64,000 nt of DNA from an uncultured Blautia sp. GTDB lineage: Bacteria; Bacillota; Clostridia; Lachnospirales; Lachnospiraceae. The translations under genes and the position numbers were made by a program. The stretch covers positions 20,507 through 84,506 of the forward strand of contig CAKROW010000004.1 in NCBI GenBank assembly GCA_934373235.1, written 5' to 3'. Below are positions 34,033 to 42,689 of this stretch, one piece after another. Below the pieces are notes generated by a model that worked only from the letters and a program-made list of their open reading frames with translations, did no database searches and was not told the DNA's origin. Within the stretch, counting starts at the first letter, position 1, and each line of letters opens with the position of its first letter.

Positions 34033-37000
34033 TTAACTGAAATCCTTTTCAAGAAGTACAGTATATCCGTCACGGTCTACCCTCTTCTTGGAACGTTTAA
34101 ACAATCCACCCTGTGCCTTTGCCATGGCATTGTCAAGCATGGTCTTCACATTACCGATGCTCATTGGCTGGTCTGCTTTCTGATTGATACCGATGAGATT
34201 ATACAGTGCAAGCATGGCCATCTGATCGATACGGAATCCATTTTCCATTGTATAAACTCTGGCAAAATTAACAAGCTCATCATTTGTAAATACCGGAATA
34301 TTGATCATTGATGTAAACTTCTTTGCAAGCTTCGGATATCTTGCTATCAGCTTACGCATACCGATCTTCTCGTCCTCCAGGATCACTATCATTCCTTTGG
34401 TATTTTCATTCATGGCAGCGTCCAGTTCATCTGCAGTTTCCTGTGAAAGCTGATTTGCATTTTCAATGACAAGGAAACCTCCGTAAAGCTTGGTCACAAC
34501 CTCTTTGATATTTCTCTCATTAAGATCCTCTGCAAAAATATAGGCAACCTTGGAAGCTTCAAGATTGAGTTCCTTGCAAATAGCCGGGATAAGACTTGAG
34601 ATCAGTCTTGTCTTTCCGGTTTCCCTGCCGCCCATAACGATCACATTACCGGTTCTGGAAGTACTGTCCGCAGCGCCTCTCTGAACATCACACAGTGCAT
34701 CCAGAAGCTGCTCCTTCATTCCCGGAACTTTTACAAAATATGTAAAAAGCTGTTTTTCTTCATCTGTGAGAACTTTTTCCCTGGCAATGATCTCAGTAGG
34801 ATCGGTCTCCGGCTGTATGGATTTAATAAACTGTTCGATCCTGTCTTCCTCAGTCAGCTCCTCTTCCTCATCGTCAGCGCTTTCCTCGTACTCCTCATCA
34901 AAATCTTCGTCGATCTCTTCCTCTTCTTCGGACTCCGGTTCAGCTTCGGCTGTAATCTCAGCTTCCTCCCTGGCCGCAGTTGTAATCTCAGCTTCAGGCT
35001 GAGGAGCTTCAGCTTCAGCCTCCGGCTCAGTTAATTCTTCCTCCTCAAGATCATCAGGATCGTCGTCCATTTTTCTTCTTCCAAGGATATTTACAAGGAA
35101 TTCATCATCATCTGATTCAATTACTTTGCCGGATCTTTTTTCTTCTTTTCTGTTTCTTCCGGCAAAAAGCTTCTGAAGTTCTGTTGGCTCCGGTTTCTCC
35201 GGCTCCAGGGACGGAACCTCGATATCAGAAGTATCAAGGAACACTTCTTCTTCCTCAAGAGGCCTCACACCAGCCGGTCCATTGAGAAATTCTGCTTCTG
35301 CTGCCTGAAGATCCTCCTCAGTTACCGGATCCTCCTCTTCGTCATATACAATATCCGGAACACGGTTCCTGATAATGTCCTCGATCTCCACATCCGGCTC
35401 CTCAACTGTCTCAGCTACTTCCTCAGTTCTGCCGTCTGCTTCATCAATGATCCTGGCATCATCCACTTCTTCAGCCTGTTGAGGATCCGTCTCCTCCGGA
35501 TCCTCAACAGTATCCGGAACTTCCCCGGCAGCTTCCGTCTCCTGAACAGGCTCTTCTTCCTCTGCCGGAGCTACTGTATCATCTGCCTCGGACTTCACTT
35601 CTTCGGCAAGCTGCTTTGTAGTCTCTTCCTCCTGCGCAAGCTCTGCGATACGGGCATTTTCTTTCTGTATCTCATCTCTGTTTCCGGCTTCCTCATAATC
35701 CGGGATGTCAATTCCCTGCTTCTCAGCAGCCGCAAGGATAGTATCTTCCAGATTAAATTCTGTTTCTTCGGCTATATCCTCTTCTTTCTCTGCCTCAACT
35801 GCTGCCGCAACCTCATCAATACTTCCAAAAATGGAACTTGTATCCTGGCTTACAGGCGCTGTAAGATTCTCCTCGTAAGTTGCCCTTGTCATCGAACGTG
35901 GAATCTTAAGCTCAGGCATCTTGATAGTAGCGGAAAAATCCGGCTTACCATCTTCATTCAACGGTACTCCTGCATTTTCCGGCACCTTATCGGACTCCTG
36001 AGTTTCCTGCTCCGTTTCCTCTTCCTGCGAAACAGAAAGCTCTTCCGGCTTATCTGCAGTATCCTCGCTGACGACTTCTGCATCTGCTGCATCCGGATAC
36101 TCAACGTCCGAAATCTCCTCTGCTGTGATATCTTCACCGGGAACTTCGTCTGCCTTCTCTGCAGTTTCCTCAGACTCGCCTGCTTCCTCTGTACTCTCTG
36201 CAGATTCTGTATCTTCCTCGTCCTCAGAAACATCCATGTCATCCTCATCTGTATCTTCGGCTTCTTCCGGTTTTCTGCGGTTTCCGAAAATATCACGGAT
36301 GCCGTTGGCGATCTTTTCCTGAAGAGTTTCCGCACCGCTGAGATCTCGCTCATCGTCAACCTTGATGGTATCGATCACCGGCTTGGTCTCATCGTAATAG
36401 GTCTTCTTCTCCTCTGTCGCAGCTTCCTCAGATCTGCTCTCCTTGATCTCCTGAACTTTTTCCGGAGGAATCAGTTTCGGGATAAAACGCTGCTCGTATT
36501 TCTCCTTCTCCTCGCCGGTCAGCACACCCATACGCTGCTTCAGGTCAAGAGCCTTCATCACATAGGTTCCGTCATTGAACCACAGAACCATCTCATTGCA
36601 CAGATCCAGACATTTCTGCTTGTCACCGGCCTTATAATAAAGCTTCGCCAGCTCATAGGACCATCTCTCGGTAAACTCCTTCTCCTTGTAATCCTCAAGG
36701 ATACGGATCTGCTCGTTAAGAGACGCATTCTTCGCTTTGGCTATCTTATATCTCAGTATATATTCAGTTGTATCGCCTGATGCCACTTCTCTGTATTCGT
36801 CAAAAAATTCCATGGCCTCATCGATATCACCCATCTTCAGTGAAACCTCGATCAGACGGTAAAGTATATTTTTACCGATGGGGGCTCTGTGGTACGCAAG
36901 CAGAAAAATTTCTTTACTCTCTTCATATCGCTTGTTTGCAGCGTATATCTCACCTACAACACAAAGAGTACGGACATTCTTCACCCGCCGCCAGTCAATG

Positions 37001-37104
37001 CTGTCAACGACCTGCATTGCGCCCTTGTAATCCTGGACTTCGACCAGATGATTGATCTCGCCCAGCTTGACGCGAAACTCCTCTTTATCCAAAATATTCA
37101 CCAA
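34033..37104 (-). CDS. Large TPR / acidic-linker / AAA-like ATPase protein, function unknown
   Basis: The 1023-residue product has three parts. Residues 1-215 form TPR-like helix pairs (CVVGEIYAANKRYEESKEIF, YELAKLYYKAGDKQKCLDLC). Residues about 225-770 are extremely acidic, low-complexity and probably disordered. The C-terminal 207 residues hold a P-loop ATPase with Walker A MGGRETGKT (about 824-832), a Walker B-like GGFLVIENANQL and VILEDE, resembling CbxX/SpoVK-type AAA domains. The start is TTG or the following GTG; no strong ribosome site is seen. It sits between recF and rsmA, 44 bases after recF, inside the origin operon. I do not recognise a named family. Confidence 0.8.
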   Translation of the reverse strand: MVNILDKEEFRVKLGEINHLVEVQDYKGAMQVVDSIDWRRVKNVRTLCVVGEIYAANKRYEESKEIFLLAYHRAPIGKNILYRLIEVSLKMGDIDEAMEFFDEYREVASGDTTEYILRYKIAKAKNASLNEQIRILEDYKEKEFTERWSYELAKLYYKAGDKQKCLDLCNEMVLWFNDGTYVMKALDLKQRMGVLTGEEKEKYEQRFIPKLIPPEKVQEIKESRSEEAATEEKKTYYDETKPVIDTIKVDDERDLSGAETLQEKIANGIRDIFGNRRKPEEAEDTDEDDMDVSEDEEDTESAESTEEAGESEETAEKADEVPGEDITAEEISDVEYPDAADAEVVSEDTADKPEELSVSQEEETEQETQESDKVPENAGVPLNEDGKPDFSATIKMPELKIPRSMTRATYEENLTAPVSQDTSSIFGSIDEVAAAVEAEKEEDIAEETEFNLEDTILAAAEKQGIDIPDYEEAGNRDEIQKENARIAELAQEEETTKQLAEEVKSEADDTVAPAEEEEPVQETEAAGEVPDTVEDPEETDPQQAEEVDDARIIDEADGRTEEVAETVEEPDVEIEDIIRNRVPDIVYDEEEDPVTEEDLQAAEAEFLNGPAGVRPLEEEEVFLDTSDIEVPSLEPEKPEPTELQKLFAGRNRKEEKRSGKVIESDDDEFLVNILGRRKMDDDPDDLEEEELTEPEAEAEAPQPEAEITTAAREEAEITAEAEPESEEEEEIDEDFDEEYEESADDEEEELTEEDRIEQFIKSIQPETDPTEIIAREKVLTDEEKQLFTYFVKVPGMKEQLLDALCDVQRGAADSTSRTGNVIVMGGRETGKTRLISSLIPAICKELNLEASKVAYIFAEDLNERNIKEVVTKLYGGFLVIENANQLSQETADELDAAMNENTKGMIVILEDEKIGMRKLIARYPKLAKKFTSMINIPVFTNDELVNFARVYTMENGFRIDQMAMLALYNLIGINQKADQPMSIGNVKTMLDNAMAKAQGGLFKRSKKRVDRDGYTVLLEKDFS

Positions 37105-37147
37105 CTTTCCATAATTAGAATCAGTTTAACATATGCATCATAGCTTG

Positions 37148-38257
37148 TCAAAACCCTTTATCAGCTTCCCCGCGATAGGGATCATACACATGTCCCTTCA
37201 CCACATGGAAAACTCTGTTTATCTCAAACTGGTGACTGACAAAATCATCCAGTCCGGTGCATGTGATCAGTGTCTGTATATCATGGATACTGTCCAGTAA
37301 ATATGTCTGTCTGCTGCTGTCGAGCTCCGAAAGAACATCATCCAGAAGCAGGATCGGTGTATCTTTGATCTTCTTTTTTACCAGATATATCTCCGAGAGC
37401 TTCAGGGAAAGTGCCGCTGTCCTCTGCTGGCCCTGGGAACCATATTTACGGATATCAATGCCATCCACCTTTACACAAAAATCATCTCTGTGCGGTCCCA
37501 CGGAAGTAAGCTTCATCCGGAGATCCCTGTCCCTGTTGAGAAAAAGTCTGTTTTTCAGCTCTTCCCCTGAAACGCTTGGTTCATAGATTATTTCCAGTTC
37601 CTCCATACCTCCGGTAAGTCCTCTGTGGATCCCATGAACGATCTCATTAAGCTCCTCTACAAAAGCGGCTCTTTTTTCGATGATCTTTCTTCCATAGTCC
37701 ACCATCTGCGTGTCCCACACATCCAGCATTTCCTTCATCCCCGGTTTGGCAAAATAATCCTTCAGAAGACGGTTCCTCTGGTTCACAATATGATTATATC
37801 CGGCCAGGTCTGTGATATACAGTCCGTCAAGCTGGCACAGCTCTGAATCCAGGAACCGCCGCCTTTCACCAGGTCCGTTTTTAATGATATTAAGATCCTC
37901 CGGAGAAAAAAACACCAGATTCACCACTCCCAGAAGCTCCCTTGCCTTGCGGATCGGCAGCCCGTTAATGGCAACTCCCTTTGCTTTGTTTTTCCGGAGG
38001 TGCATATCGATCTTATACGAAAGTCCACCCTTCTTTACCATCATTCGGATATGGGCTTCATCGTTCTCGAAGCGGATCATCTCCCGGTCCTTGCTTCCCT
38101 TGTGGGATTTGCTGGTACCAGCCAGATAAACCGCTTCCAGGATATTTGTTTTTCCCTGTGCATTATTGCCGTAGAGAATATTGGTACCCTGGTCAAAATT
38201 CATTTCCAGGGTATCGTAATTTCTGAAATTATTTAATTTGATGGATTCAATGTACAT
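37148..38257 (-). CDS. recF: DNA replication and repair protein RecF
   Basis: RecF is a structural-maintenance-like ATPase that helps RecO and RecR load RecA at gapped DNA. It has 369 residues. Walker A is GNNAQGKTNILEA; the signature region GSQGQQRTAALSLKL and Walker B LLLDDVLSELD are intact. I chose the ATG at 38257 giving MYIESIKLNNFRNY, the usual family N-terminus; a TTG twelve bases upstream would overlap the S4 gene. It follows the S4-domain gene by four bases, in the canonical dnaA-dnaN-yaaA-recF order. Confidence 0.96.
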   Translation of the reverse strand: MYIESIKLNNFRNYDTLEMNFDQGTNILYGNNAQGKTNILEAVYLAGTSKSHKGSKDREMIRFENDEAHIRMMVKKGGLSYKIDMHLRKNKAKGVAINGLPIRKARELLGVVNLVFFSPEDLNIIKNGPGERRRFLDSELCQLDGLYITDLAGYNHIVNQRNRLLKDYFAKPGMKEMLDVWDTQMVDYGRKIIEKRAAFVEELNEIVHGIHRGLTGGMEELEIIYEPSVSGEELKNRLFLNRDRDLRMKLTSVGPHRDDFCVKVDGIDIRKYGSQGQQRTAALSLKLSEIYLVKKKIKDTPILLLDDVLSELDSSRQTYLLDSIHDIQTLITCTGLDDFVSHQFEINRVFHVVKGHVYDPYRGEADKGF

Positions 38258-38261
38258 TCCT

Positions 38262-38468
38262 TCACCCAACTACATTGATATCTTTTCCCTCGTAGGAAAT
38301 GACATCTCCCACATGGATCTTTCTTCCGCGGCGTGTATCTACCTCACCGTTTACTTTTACAAGTCCGTCATTGATGGCATATTTTGCCTCAACTCCATCC
38401 TCCACAACTCCCGCCAGCTTTAACGCCTGGCCCAGTTTGATAAATTCGTCTCTGATCTTGATTTCCAT
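38262..38468 (-). CDS. yaaA: S4-domain RNA-binding protein YaaA
   Basis: This 68-residue protein is essentially one S4 RNA-binding domain (FIKLGQALKLAGVVEDG, KVNGEVDTRRGRKIHVGDVI). Its homologue in B. subtilis, at the same place between dnaN and recF, is reported to act in ribosome biogenesis. I chose the ATG at 38468, seven bases after AGAGG; a longer in-frame reading extends through a terminator hairpin and is not supported. It stops four bases before recF. Confidence 0.93.
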   Translation of the reverse strand: MEIKIRDEFIKLGQALKLAGVVEDGVEAKYAINDGLVKVNGEVDTRRGRKIHVGDVISYEGKDINVVG

Positions 38469-38483
38469 TTCTTTTCCTCTCTG

Positions 38484-38518
38484 AAAAATACCACCATATC
38501 CTCTGTGGTGGTATTTTT
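38484..38518. terminator. Terminator-like hairpin between dnaN and yaaA
   Basis: AAAAATACCACC (38484-38495) and GGTGGTATTTTT (38507-38518) are perfect 12-base arms. A T-run on each side makes it symmetrical. It lies 26 bases after the dnaN stop, inside the origin operon, so it should lower transcription of yaaA, recF and genes beyond relative to dnaA-dnaN. Confidence 0.82.
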
Positions 38519-38544
38519 CCATACATAAATTACCTCCTGCCGGC

Positions 38545-39657
38545 TTATCTTGCGTTCTGGCTGATATTTACCGGAAGGATCAGGTAGGTATAAGTTTCTT
38601 CTTCATCTCTGATAAAGCATGGTGCTTTCGGGTTGACCAGATAAATGGTGATGGTCTCGTCATCAATAACGCGAAGTGCATCAATAAGGAATTTCGGGTT
38701 AAAACCGATCATAATATCCTTACCCTCTTTGTCAATATCAATATCTTCATTCATGGAACCCATGGAAGAATCTATCTTCAGCTCCATACTGCCTTCTTTG
38801 ATGTTGATGATGATCGGTTTTTTCTCACCTTCACGTACAAGAAGTGTTGCACGGTCAATACAGTCAAGAAATTCTTTTTTATTGATGTTAAGTTTTGTCT
38901 CATAATCGCTGGAAAGCATCTGGTCAATGCGGAAATACTCTCCCTCGATCAGTCTGGAAACTACCATGGTCTGGTCAAATTCAAACAGAATGTGGTTTTT
39001 TGTGAAGTAAATGCTGACCAGATCATCTACTTCACCGGACAGTATCTTACTGATCTCACTTAAAGTTTTGCCCGGAACTACCACCTTCTGGTCAGAATAT
39101 TCTTTCTTAAGGGGCATTTTCCGGATAGCGATCCTGTGACCATCCAGAGAAACTACCTTCAGACAGTTATTCCTGATCTCAAAAAGTTCACCGGTCATTA
39201 ATTTGTTGTTTTCATTGACGGCAATAGAGAAAATAGTCTGTCTTATCATCTCTTTTAATGTATATTGAGAGATAGTAAGAGGTTCATCCTTCTCTATCAT
39301 TGGTAAATAAGCAAAATCTTCACCTGATTTACCAGGAATATTAAACTTGGCTTTTTCACAGGTGATGGTTGCAGCATATTTATCATCTGTCTTGATGGTA
39401 ACATCATTATCCGGAAGTCGTCTGATGATTTCATAGAAGATCTTTGCATCAAGAGCTACTTTTCCTTTTTCTTCAATTACCCCGTCAACAATAGTTTCAA
39501 TTCCCAGTTCCATGTCGTTGGTGGTAAATTTTATCTGGCTGGTTGTTGCATCCATGAGAATACATTCAAGGATTGGCATGGTAGTTTTTGATGGTACTGC
39601 TTTGAGTGCTATACTTACACTTTTCAGTAAGCTGCTTTTGGAACAGATGATTTTCAT
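38545..39657 (-). CDS. dnaN: DNA polymerase III beta subunit (sliding clamp)
   Basis: DnaN forms the ring that tethers the replicative polymerase to DNA. It has 370 residues and three similar domains. The N-terminus reads MKIICSKSSLLKSVSIALKAV and the C-terminus ends in a typical clamp strand (TYTYLILPVNISQN). GGGAG precedes the ATG, and a DnaA-box (TTATACACA) overlaps the space between this ribosome site and the start codon. It is separated from dnaA by about 280 bases rich in DnaA boxes. Confidence 0.98.
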   Translation of the reverse strand: MKIICSKSSLLKSVSIALKAVPSKTTMPILECILMDATTSQIKFTTNDMELGIETIVDGVIEEKGKVALDAKIFYEIIRRLPDNDVTIKTDDKYAATITCEKAKFNIPGKSGEDFAYLPMIEKDEPLTISQYTLKEMIRQTIFSIAVNENNKLMTGELFEIRNNCLKVVSLDGHRIAIRKMPLKKEYSDQKVVVPGKTLSEISKILSGEVDDLVSIYFTKNHILFEFDQTMVVSRLIEGEYFRIDQMLSSDYETKLNINKKEFLDCIDRATLLVREGEKKPIIINIKEGSMELKIDSSMGSMNEDIDIDKEGKDIMIGFNPKFLIDALRVIDDETITIYLVNPKAPCFIRDEEETYTYLILPVNISQNAR

Positions 39658-39659
39658 AA

Positions 39660-39951
39660 TGTGTATAACTCCCTTCCTGGTTAAAGTGTGGTTTTTATAT
39701 ATAAATTAATAGAAAAAATTCGCCGTAACAGCCGTAGGGGATGTGAATTTGTGAAAAACTACCGCCAGGCCGTTAAAAATCAAGGTTTTTGGATGGGGAT
39801 AACTTGTGTATAAGGGGGTAATTTTCCATGTGGATAACATGTGTATGAAAAATCCGTCGATTTTCGGCAAAAAAGTTATACACATCTGTCCACACACAAT
39901 TCACACGTTATACACCAGTAATGTGGATAAGTCTCCTAACCTTGTGGATTA
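39660..39951. other. Part of oriC: DnaA-box cluster between dnaA and dnaN
   Basis: DnaA-box sequences lie in both orientations. Perfect or known variant boxes are at 39660-39668, 39805-39813 (TGTGTATAA), 39829-39837 (TGTGGATAA), 39876-39884 (TTATACACA) and 39922-39930 (TGTGGATAA). A near match, TTATACACC, is at 39908-39916. Stretches such as the T/A-rich segment around 39700-39720 could be the unwinding element. The arrangement agrees with the bipartite origins of Firmicutes. Confidence 0.88.
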
Positions 39952-41312
39952 ATTTTTTTCTTCAGTATATCGATCGTGTTTTTCAGATTATCGTCGTTTT
40001 CCAGCTCGTGTTCGATCTTTTCAATTCCGTGCATAACCGTTGTGTGGTCACGGTTTCCCAGACATTTTCCGATATTTTTCAGCGGAGTAGAGATGATTTC
40101 GCGGCAAAGATACATGGAAACCTGTCGGGGCATAACGATTTTGGCATTACGCTTGTTTCCGCAGAGGTCAGCGGAGGTTACACCGTAATGTTCGGATACT
40201 ACAGAAATGATATATTCCGGTGTAATGATTTTTTTCTCATTTGGAGAAATGATATCTTTCAGTGCCTGCTCTGCAAGTTCCAGAGTTACTTCTTTTTTCT
40301 CCAGTTTTGCTCCGGCCATTACCTTATTAAAGGCACCTTCCAGCTCTCGGATGTTGGATTTGATGTTTGTGGCGATGTATTTAATAACATCTTCGCTGAT
40401 ATTGTAGCCGTTCATCTCCTCATTTTTATGAAGGATCGCCATTCGGGTCTCATAATCAGGGAGTGTAATGTCTGCGATCAGACCCCACTCGAATCTGGAA
40501 CGGAAACGTTCTTCCAGGATCTCCATATCCTTCGGCGGTTTATCAGAAGAAATGATGATCTGCTTCTTTGCGCTGTGGAGACTGTTGAATGTATGGAAAA
40601 ATTCTTCCTGAGTAGACTCCTTTCCTATGATAAACTGGATATCATCGACCAGAAGTACGTCGATATTCCTGTATTTATCACGGAATTTGCTCATTGCTGT
40701 ATTGTTACCGTTTCGGATAGTCTCGATCAGTTCGTTTGTAAATTCCTCACTGGTTACATAGAGAACCTTGCTGTCTTTGTTGTGTTCCAGGATAAAATGA
40801 GCGATGGAATGCATAAGATGCGTTTTTCCAAGTCCGGCTCCGCCGTAGATAAACAGGGGATTGTAGGTATCTCCCGGTGATTCGGCTACTGCCAGAGCTG
40901 CTGCCTGGGCAAATTTATTATTGCTTCCCACAACAAAGGTATCGAAAGTGTATTTTGGATTGAGATGTGCTTCTTCATAACGAGGATCTGTTACCTTATT
41001 ATTATAAGAAGTCTTTTTTTCCTGTTCCTGTTCTTTTTTGGGAAGATCTTTCTCCAGGATAAAGCGGAGTTCACATTCTTCCATGCCTGTGAGAACACAG
41101 ATCGTAACCTGAAGAGGAATATTATATCTTTTGCTGATATAATTTAAGCCGAGATCTGCCTGGTCAGAAGGAACACTAACTGTTATAACGTTTCCGTCAA
41201 CTTCATAAATCTTCAGCGGCTTCAGCCAGGTATTAAAAGCCACATCGGCCACATCATATTCAGTTTTGACAGTTTGTAGAATTTCTTCCCATTTATCTAT
41301 AACAGCGTTCAT
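39936..41312 (-). CDS. dnaA: Chromosomal replication initiator protein DnaA
   Basis: DnaA binds the boxes in oriC, oligomerises with ATP and opens the duplex to start replication. It has 458 residues. Domain I covers about residues 1-90, domain III has Walker A GGAGLGKTH and Walker B VLLVDDIQFI. The C-terminal DNA-binding domain carries the signature GNRDHTTVMHGI. AGGAGG is just before the ATG. The leader contains a promoter and a small GC-rich hairpin. Confidence 0.99.
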   Translation of the reverse strand: MNAVIDKWEEILQTVKTEYDVADVAFNTWLKPLKIYEVDGNVITVSVPSDQADLGLNYISKRYNIPLQVTICVLTGMEECELRFILEKDLPKKEQEQEKKTSYNNKVTDPRYEEAHLNPKYTFDTFVVGSNNKFAQAAALAVAESPGDTYNPLFIYGGAGLGKTHLMHSIAHFILEHNKDSKVLYVTSEEFTNELIETIRNGNNTAMSKFRDKYRNIDVLLVDDIQFIIGKESTQEEFFHTFNSLHSAKKQIIISSDKPPKDMEILEERFRSRFEWGLIADITLPDYETRMAILHKNEEMNGYNISEDVIKYIATNIKSNIRELEGAFNKVMAGAKLEKKEVTLELAEQALKDIISPNEKKIITPEYIISVVSEHYGVTSADLCGNKRNAKIVMPRQVSMYLCREIISTPLKNIGKCLGNRDHTTVMHGIEKIEHELENDDNLKNTIDILKKKINPQG

Positions 41313-41350
41313 TTTTTCCTCCTGTGAACAGTAAAATAAAATAATAATAA

Positions 41351-41369
41351 CCCCAGTCTGCGACTGAGG
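41351..41369 (-). promoter_or_regulatory. Hairpin with T-rich tail in the dnaA leader
   Basis: CCTCAGTC-GCA-GACTGGGG on the minus strand gives eight pairs (one G-U) and is followed by a T-rich tail, TTATTATTATTTTATTTT, reaching to 17 bases before the ribosome site. It could be a weak attenuator between the dnaA promoter and the gene. Confidence 0.5.
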
Positions 41370-41385
41370 ACAGATATCCTTTTAT

Positions 41386-41414
41386 ATATTACAATGAAAA
41401 TGGTATTTTCGCAA
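41386..41414 (-). promoter_or_regulatory. Promoter of dnaA
   Basis: On the minus strand TTGCGA (41414-41409), a 17-base spacer and TAATAT (41391-41386) lie about 75 bases before dnaA. DnaA boxes begin just upstream, which allows autoregulation. Confidence 0.6.
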
Positions 41415-41422
41415 TGGAAAAC

Positions 41423-41711
41423 GTGGACAATTATGGGGAAAATATTGTGGAAAAGGGGAGGATTAGGTGTGGAAAACGGTGGATATCTCTGAATAAGGTT
41501 TCCATAAGTCGGGACGTTGTGGATAAGCCAGCAAAAAAATGTGTATAAAGTAATCCACTGTCGAAATGGCTCAAAATAAGGCTTTTTTTGAAAGCTATGT
41601 GAAAAAAGAACGGCTCAAAGTGGATAAATTTGCAGGTAATCCACCAGTTATCCACAAGTTTTCCACAAAATGTGGATAAAGTTACGTAAACCACAAAGAT
41701 ATTCCACAATT
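41423..41711. other. Part of oriC: DnaA-box cluster upstream of dnaA
   Basis: Perfect TTATCCACA boxes (either strand) occur at 41518-41526, 41648-41656 and 41671-41679, with TGTGTATAA at 41540-41548. Near matches are at 41619-41627 (AGTGGATAA) and 41659-41667 (TTTTCCACA), and further TGTGGAAA sequences lie around 41450-41480. Transcription diverges from here: dnaA to the left, rpmH to the right. The reading frames seen inside this stretch have no ribosome site or family features. Confidence 0.92.
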
Positions 41712-41768
41712 ACCTTTTTGGCATATGAAAACCTGCTGAAAATATCGTAAAAAATCCCGTTTTTTTAC

Positions 41769-41797
41769 TTGACGAAAAGGTTGTTTGTCAATATAAT
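41769..41797 (+). promoter_or_regulatory. Strong promoter of the rpmH operon
   Basis: TTGACG (41769-41774), a 17-base spacer and TATAAT (41792-41797) are almost perfect sigma-A elements, about 70 bases before rpmH. Confidence 0.9.
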
Positions 41798-41867
41798 GAA
41801 GAATGATGTTCTGAATGATAAATTATTTCATGACAATTAAAAAATAGATAAGGGAGGTGCTTTACCT

Positions 41868-42002
41868 ATGAAGATGACATTTCAGCCAAAAAAGAGATCC
41901 AGAGCTAAGGTTCACGGCTTCAGAGCTCGTATGAGCACAAAGGGCGGACGTAAAGTATTAGCTGCAAGAAGATTAAAAGGAAGAAAACAGTTATCAGCAT
42001 AA
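41868..42002 (+). CDS. rpmH: 50S ribosomal protein L34
   Basis: L34 is a short, very basic protein of the large ribosomal subunit. The 44 residues (MKMTFQPKKRSRAKVHGF, RARMSTKGGRKVLAARRLK) match the family throughout. GGGAGGTG precedes the ATG. It is the first gene of the rpmH-rnpA-yidD-yidC-jag unit next to the origin, as in most bacteria. Confidence 0.98.
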   Translation: MKMTFQPKKRSRAKVHGFRARMSTKGGRKVLAARRLKGRKQLSA

Positions 42003-42007
42003 GATTT

Positions 42008-42034
42008 AAGACCGCATTTATGTGGTCTTTTCTT
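42008..42034 (+). terminator. Terminator/attenuator after rpmH
   Basis: AAGACCGCAT and ATGTGGTCTT (42008-42017, 42020-42029) pair over ten bases with one G-U, followed by TTTTCTTCT. It probably sets the excess of L34 over rnpA. A second hairpin, GATATCTGCA/TGCAGATGTC (42055-42076), lies just before the rnpA ribosome site. Confidence 0.75.
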
Positions 42035-42096
42035 CTGTTAGCAGACAATGATAAGATATCTGCAGTTGCAGATGTCAGGTATTAAGGAGGATTCGT

Positions 42097-42459
42097 TTGA
42101 ATAAATCAGAGTCCTTAAAGAAAAACCAGGATTTCAGAATCGTATATCAAAAAGGAACATCATACGCAAATCGGCTTCTGGTGATGTATGTGCTGGAGAA
42201 TCAGCACAGGAAGAATCGTCTGGGAATATCAGTAAGCAAAAAAGTAGGGAATAGTGTGGTACGCCACAGGATCACCAGGCTGGTAAGAGAAAGCTATCGA
42301 CTGAATGAGAATTTATTTGACAGTAACCTTGATATTGTAGTCGTTGCACGTGCAGCAGCCAAAGGCAAAGGATATCGTGAGATTGAGAGTGCACTGATGC
42401 ATCTTGCAGGGAAACATCATATAGCAGGTAATGACAATGATAAAAAAAATTCTGATTAA
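42097..42459 (+). CDS. rnpA: Ribonuclease P protein component
   Basis: RnpA is the protein cofactor of RNase P, which trims the 5' leader from tRNA precursors. It has 120 residues and the family motifs LKKNQDFRIVYQKG, NRLGISVSKKVGNSVVRHR and DIVVVARAAAKG (an RNase P core). The start is TTG, six bases after AAGGAGG, and gives the correct N-terminus. It overlaps yidD. Confidence 0.96.
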   Translation: MNKSESLKKNQDFRIVYQKGTSYANRLLVMYVLENQHRKNRLGISVSKKVGNSVVRHRITRLVRESYRLNENLFDSNLDIVVVARAAAKGKGYREIESALMHLAGKHHIAGNDNDKKNSD

Positions 42460-42649
42460 GATGATCCGGCTCTACCAGATCTATATATCGCCGATGAAGA
42501 GAACAAAATGTCCTTATATTCCCACATGTTCTCAATATGGTTTGGAAGCAATTGAAAAATATGGCGCATTAAAGGGCAGTCTCCTTGCGGCATGGAGGAT
42601 ACTTCGCTGTAATCCTTTTTCCCATGGAGGCTATGACCCTGTGCCATGA
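42437..42649 (+). CDS. yidD: Membrane protein insertion efficiency factor YidD
   Basis: This small membrane-associated protein of 70 residues assists YidC/Sec-dependent insertion. The conserved pattern YQIYISPMKRTKCPYIPTCS with the cysteines, SQYGLEAIEKYG, RILRCNPFSHGGYDPVP is complete. It overlaps rnpA by about 20 bases. I prefer the ATG at 42437, spaced eight bases from AGG, over the one at 42431. Confidence 0.95.
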   Translation: MIKKILIKMIRLYQIYISPMKRTKCPYIPTCSQYGLEAIEKYGALKGSLLAAWRILRCNPFSHGGYDPVP

Positions 42650-42689
42650 ATCGGACTTTTACAATTGAATAAGTCTAGGAGGAAATGAA

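Noticed and set aside
35479..36780. 433-codon reading frame on the plus strand opposite the TPR/AAA-like gene
   Set aside because: It is the antisense of the acidic low-complexity region (GAA/GAG codons read as TTC/CTC, giving Leu/Phe/Cys/Arg-rich sequence) and has no ribosome site or family features.
41431..41709. 92-codon frame within the region upstream of dnaA
   Set aside because: It lies across the DnaA boxes of oriC and reads as repeats of the box sequence. There is no ribosome site.
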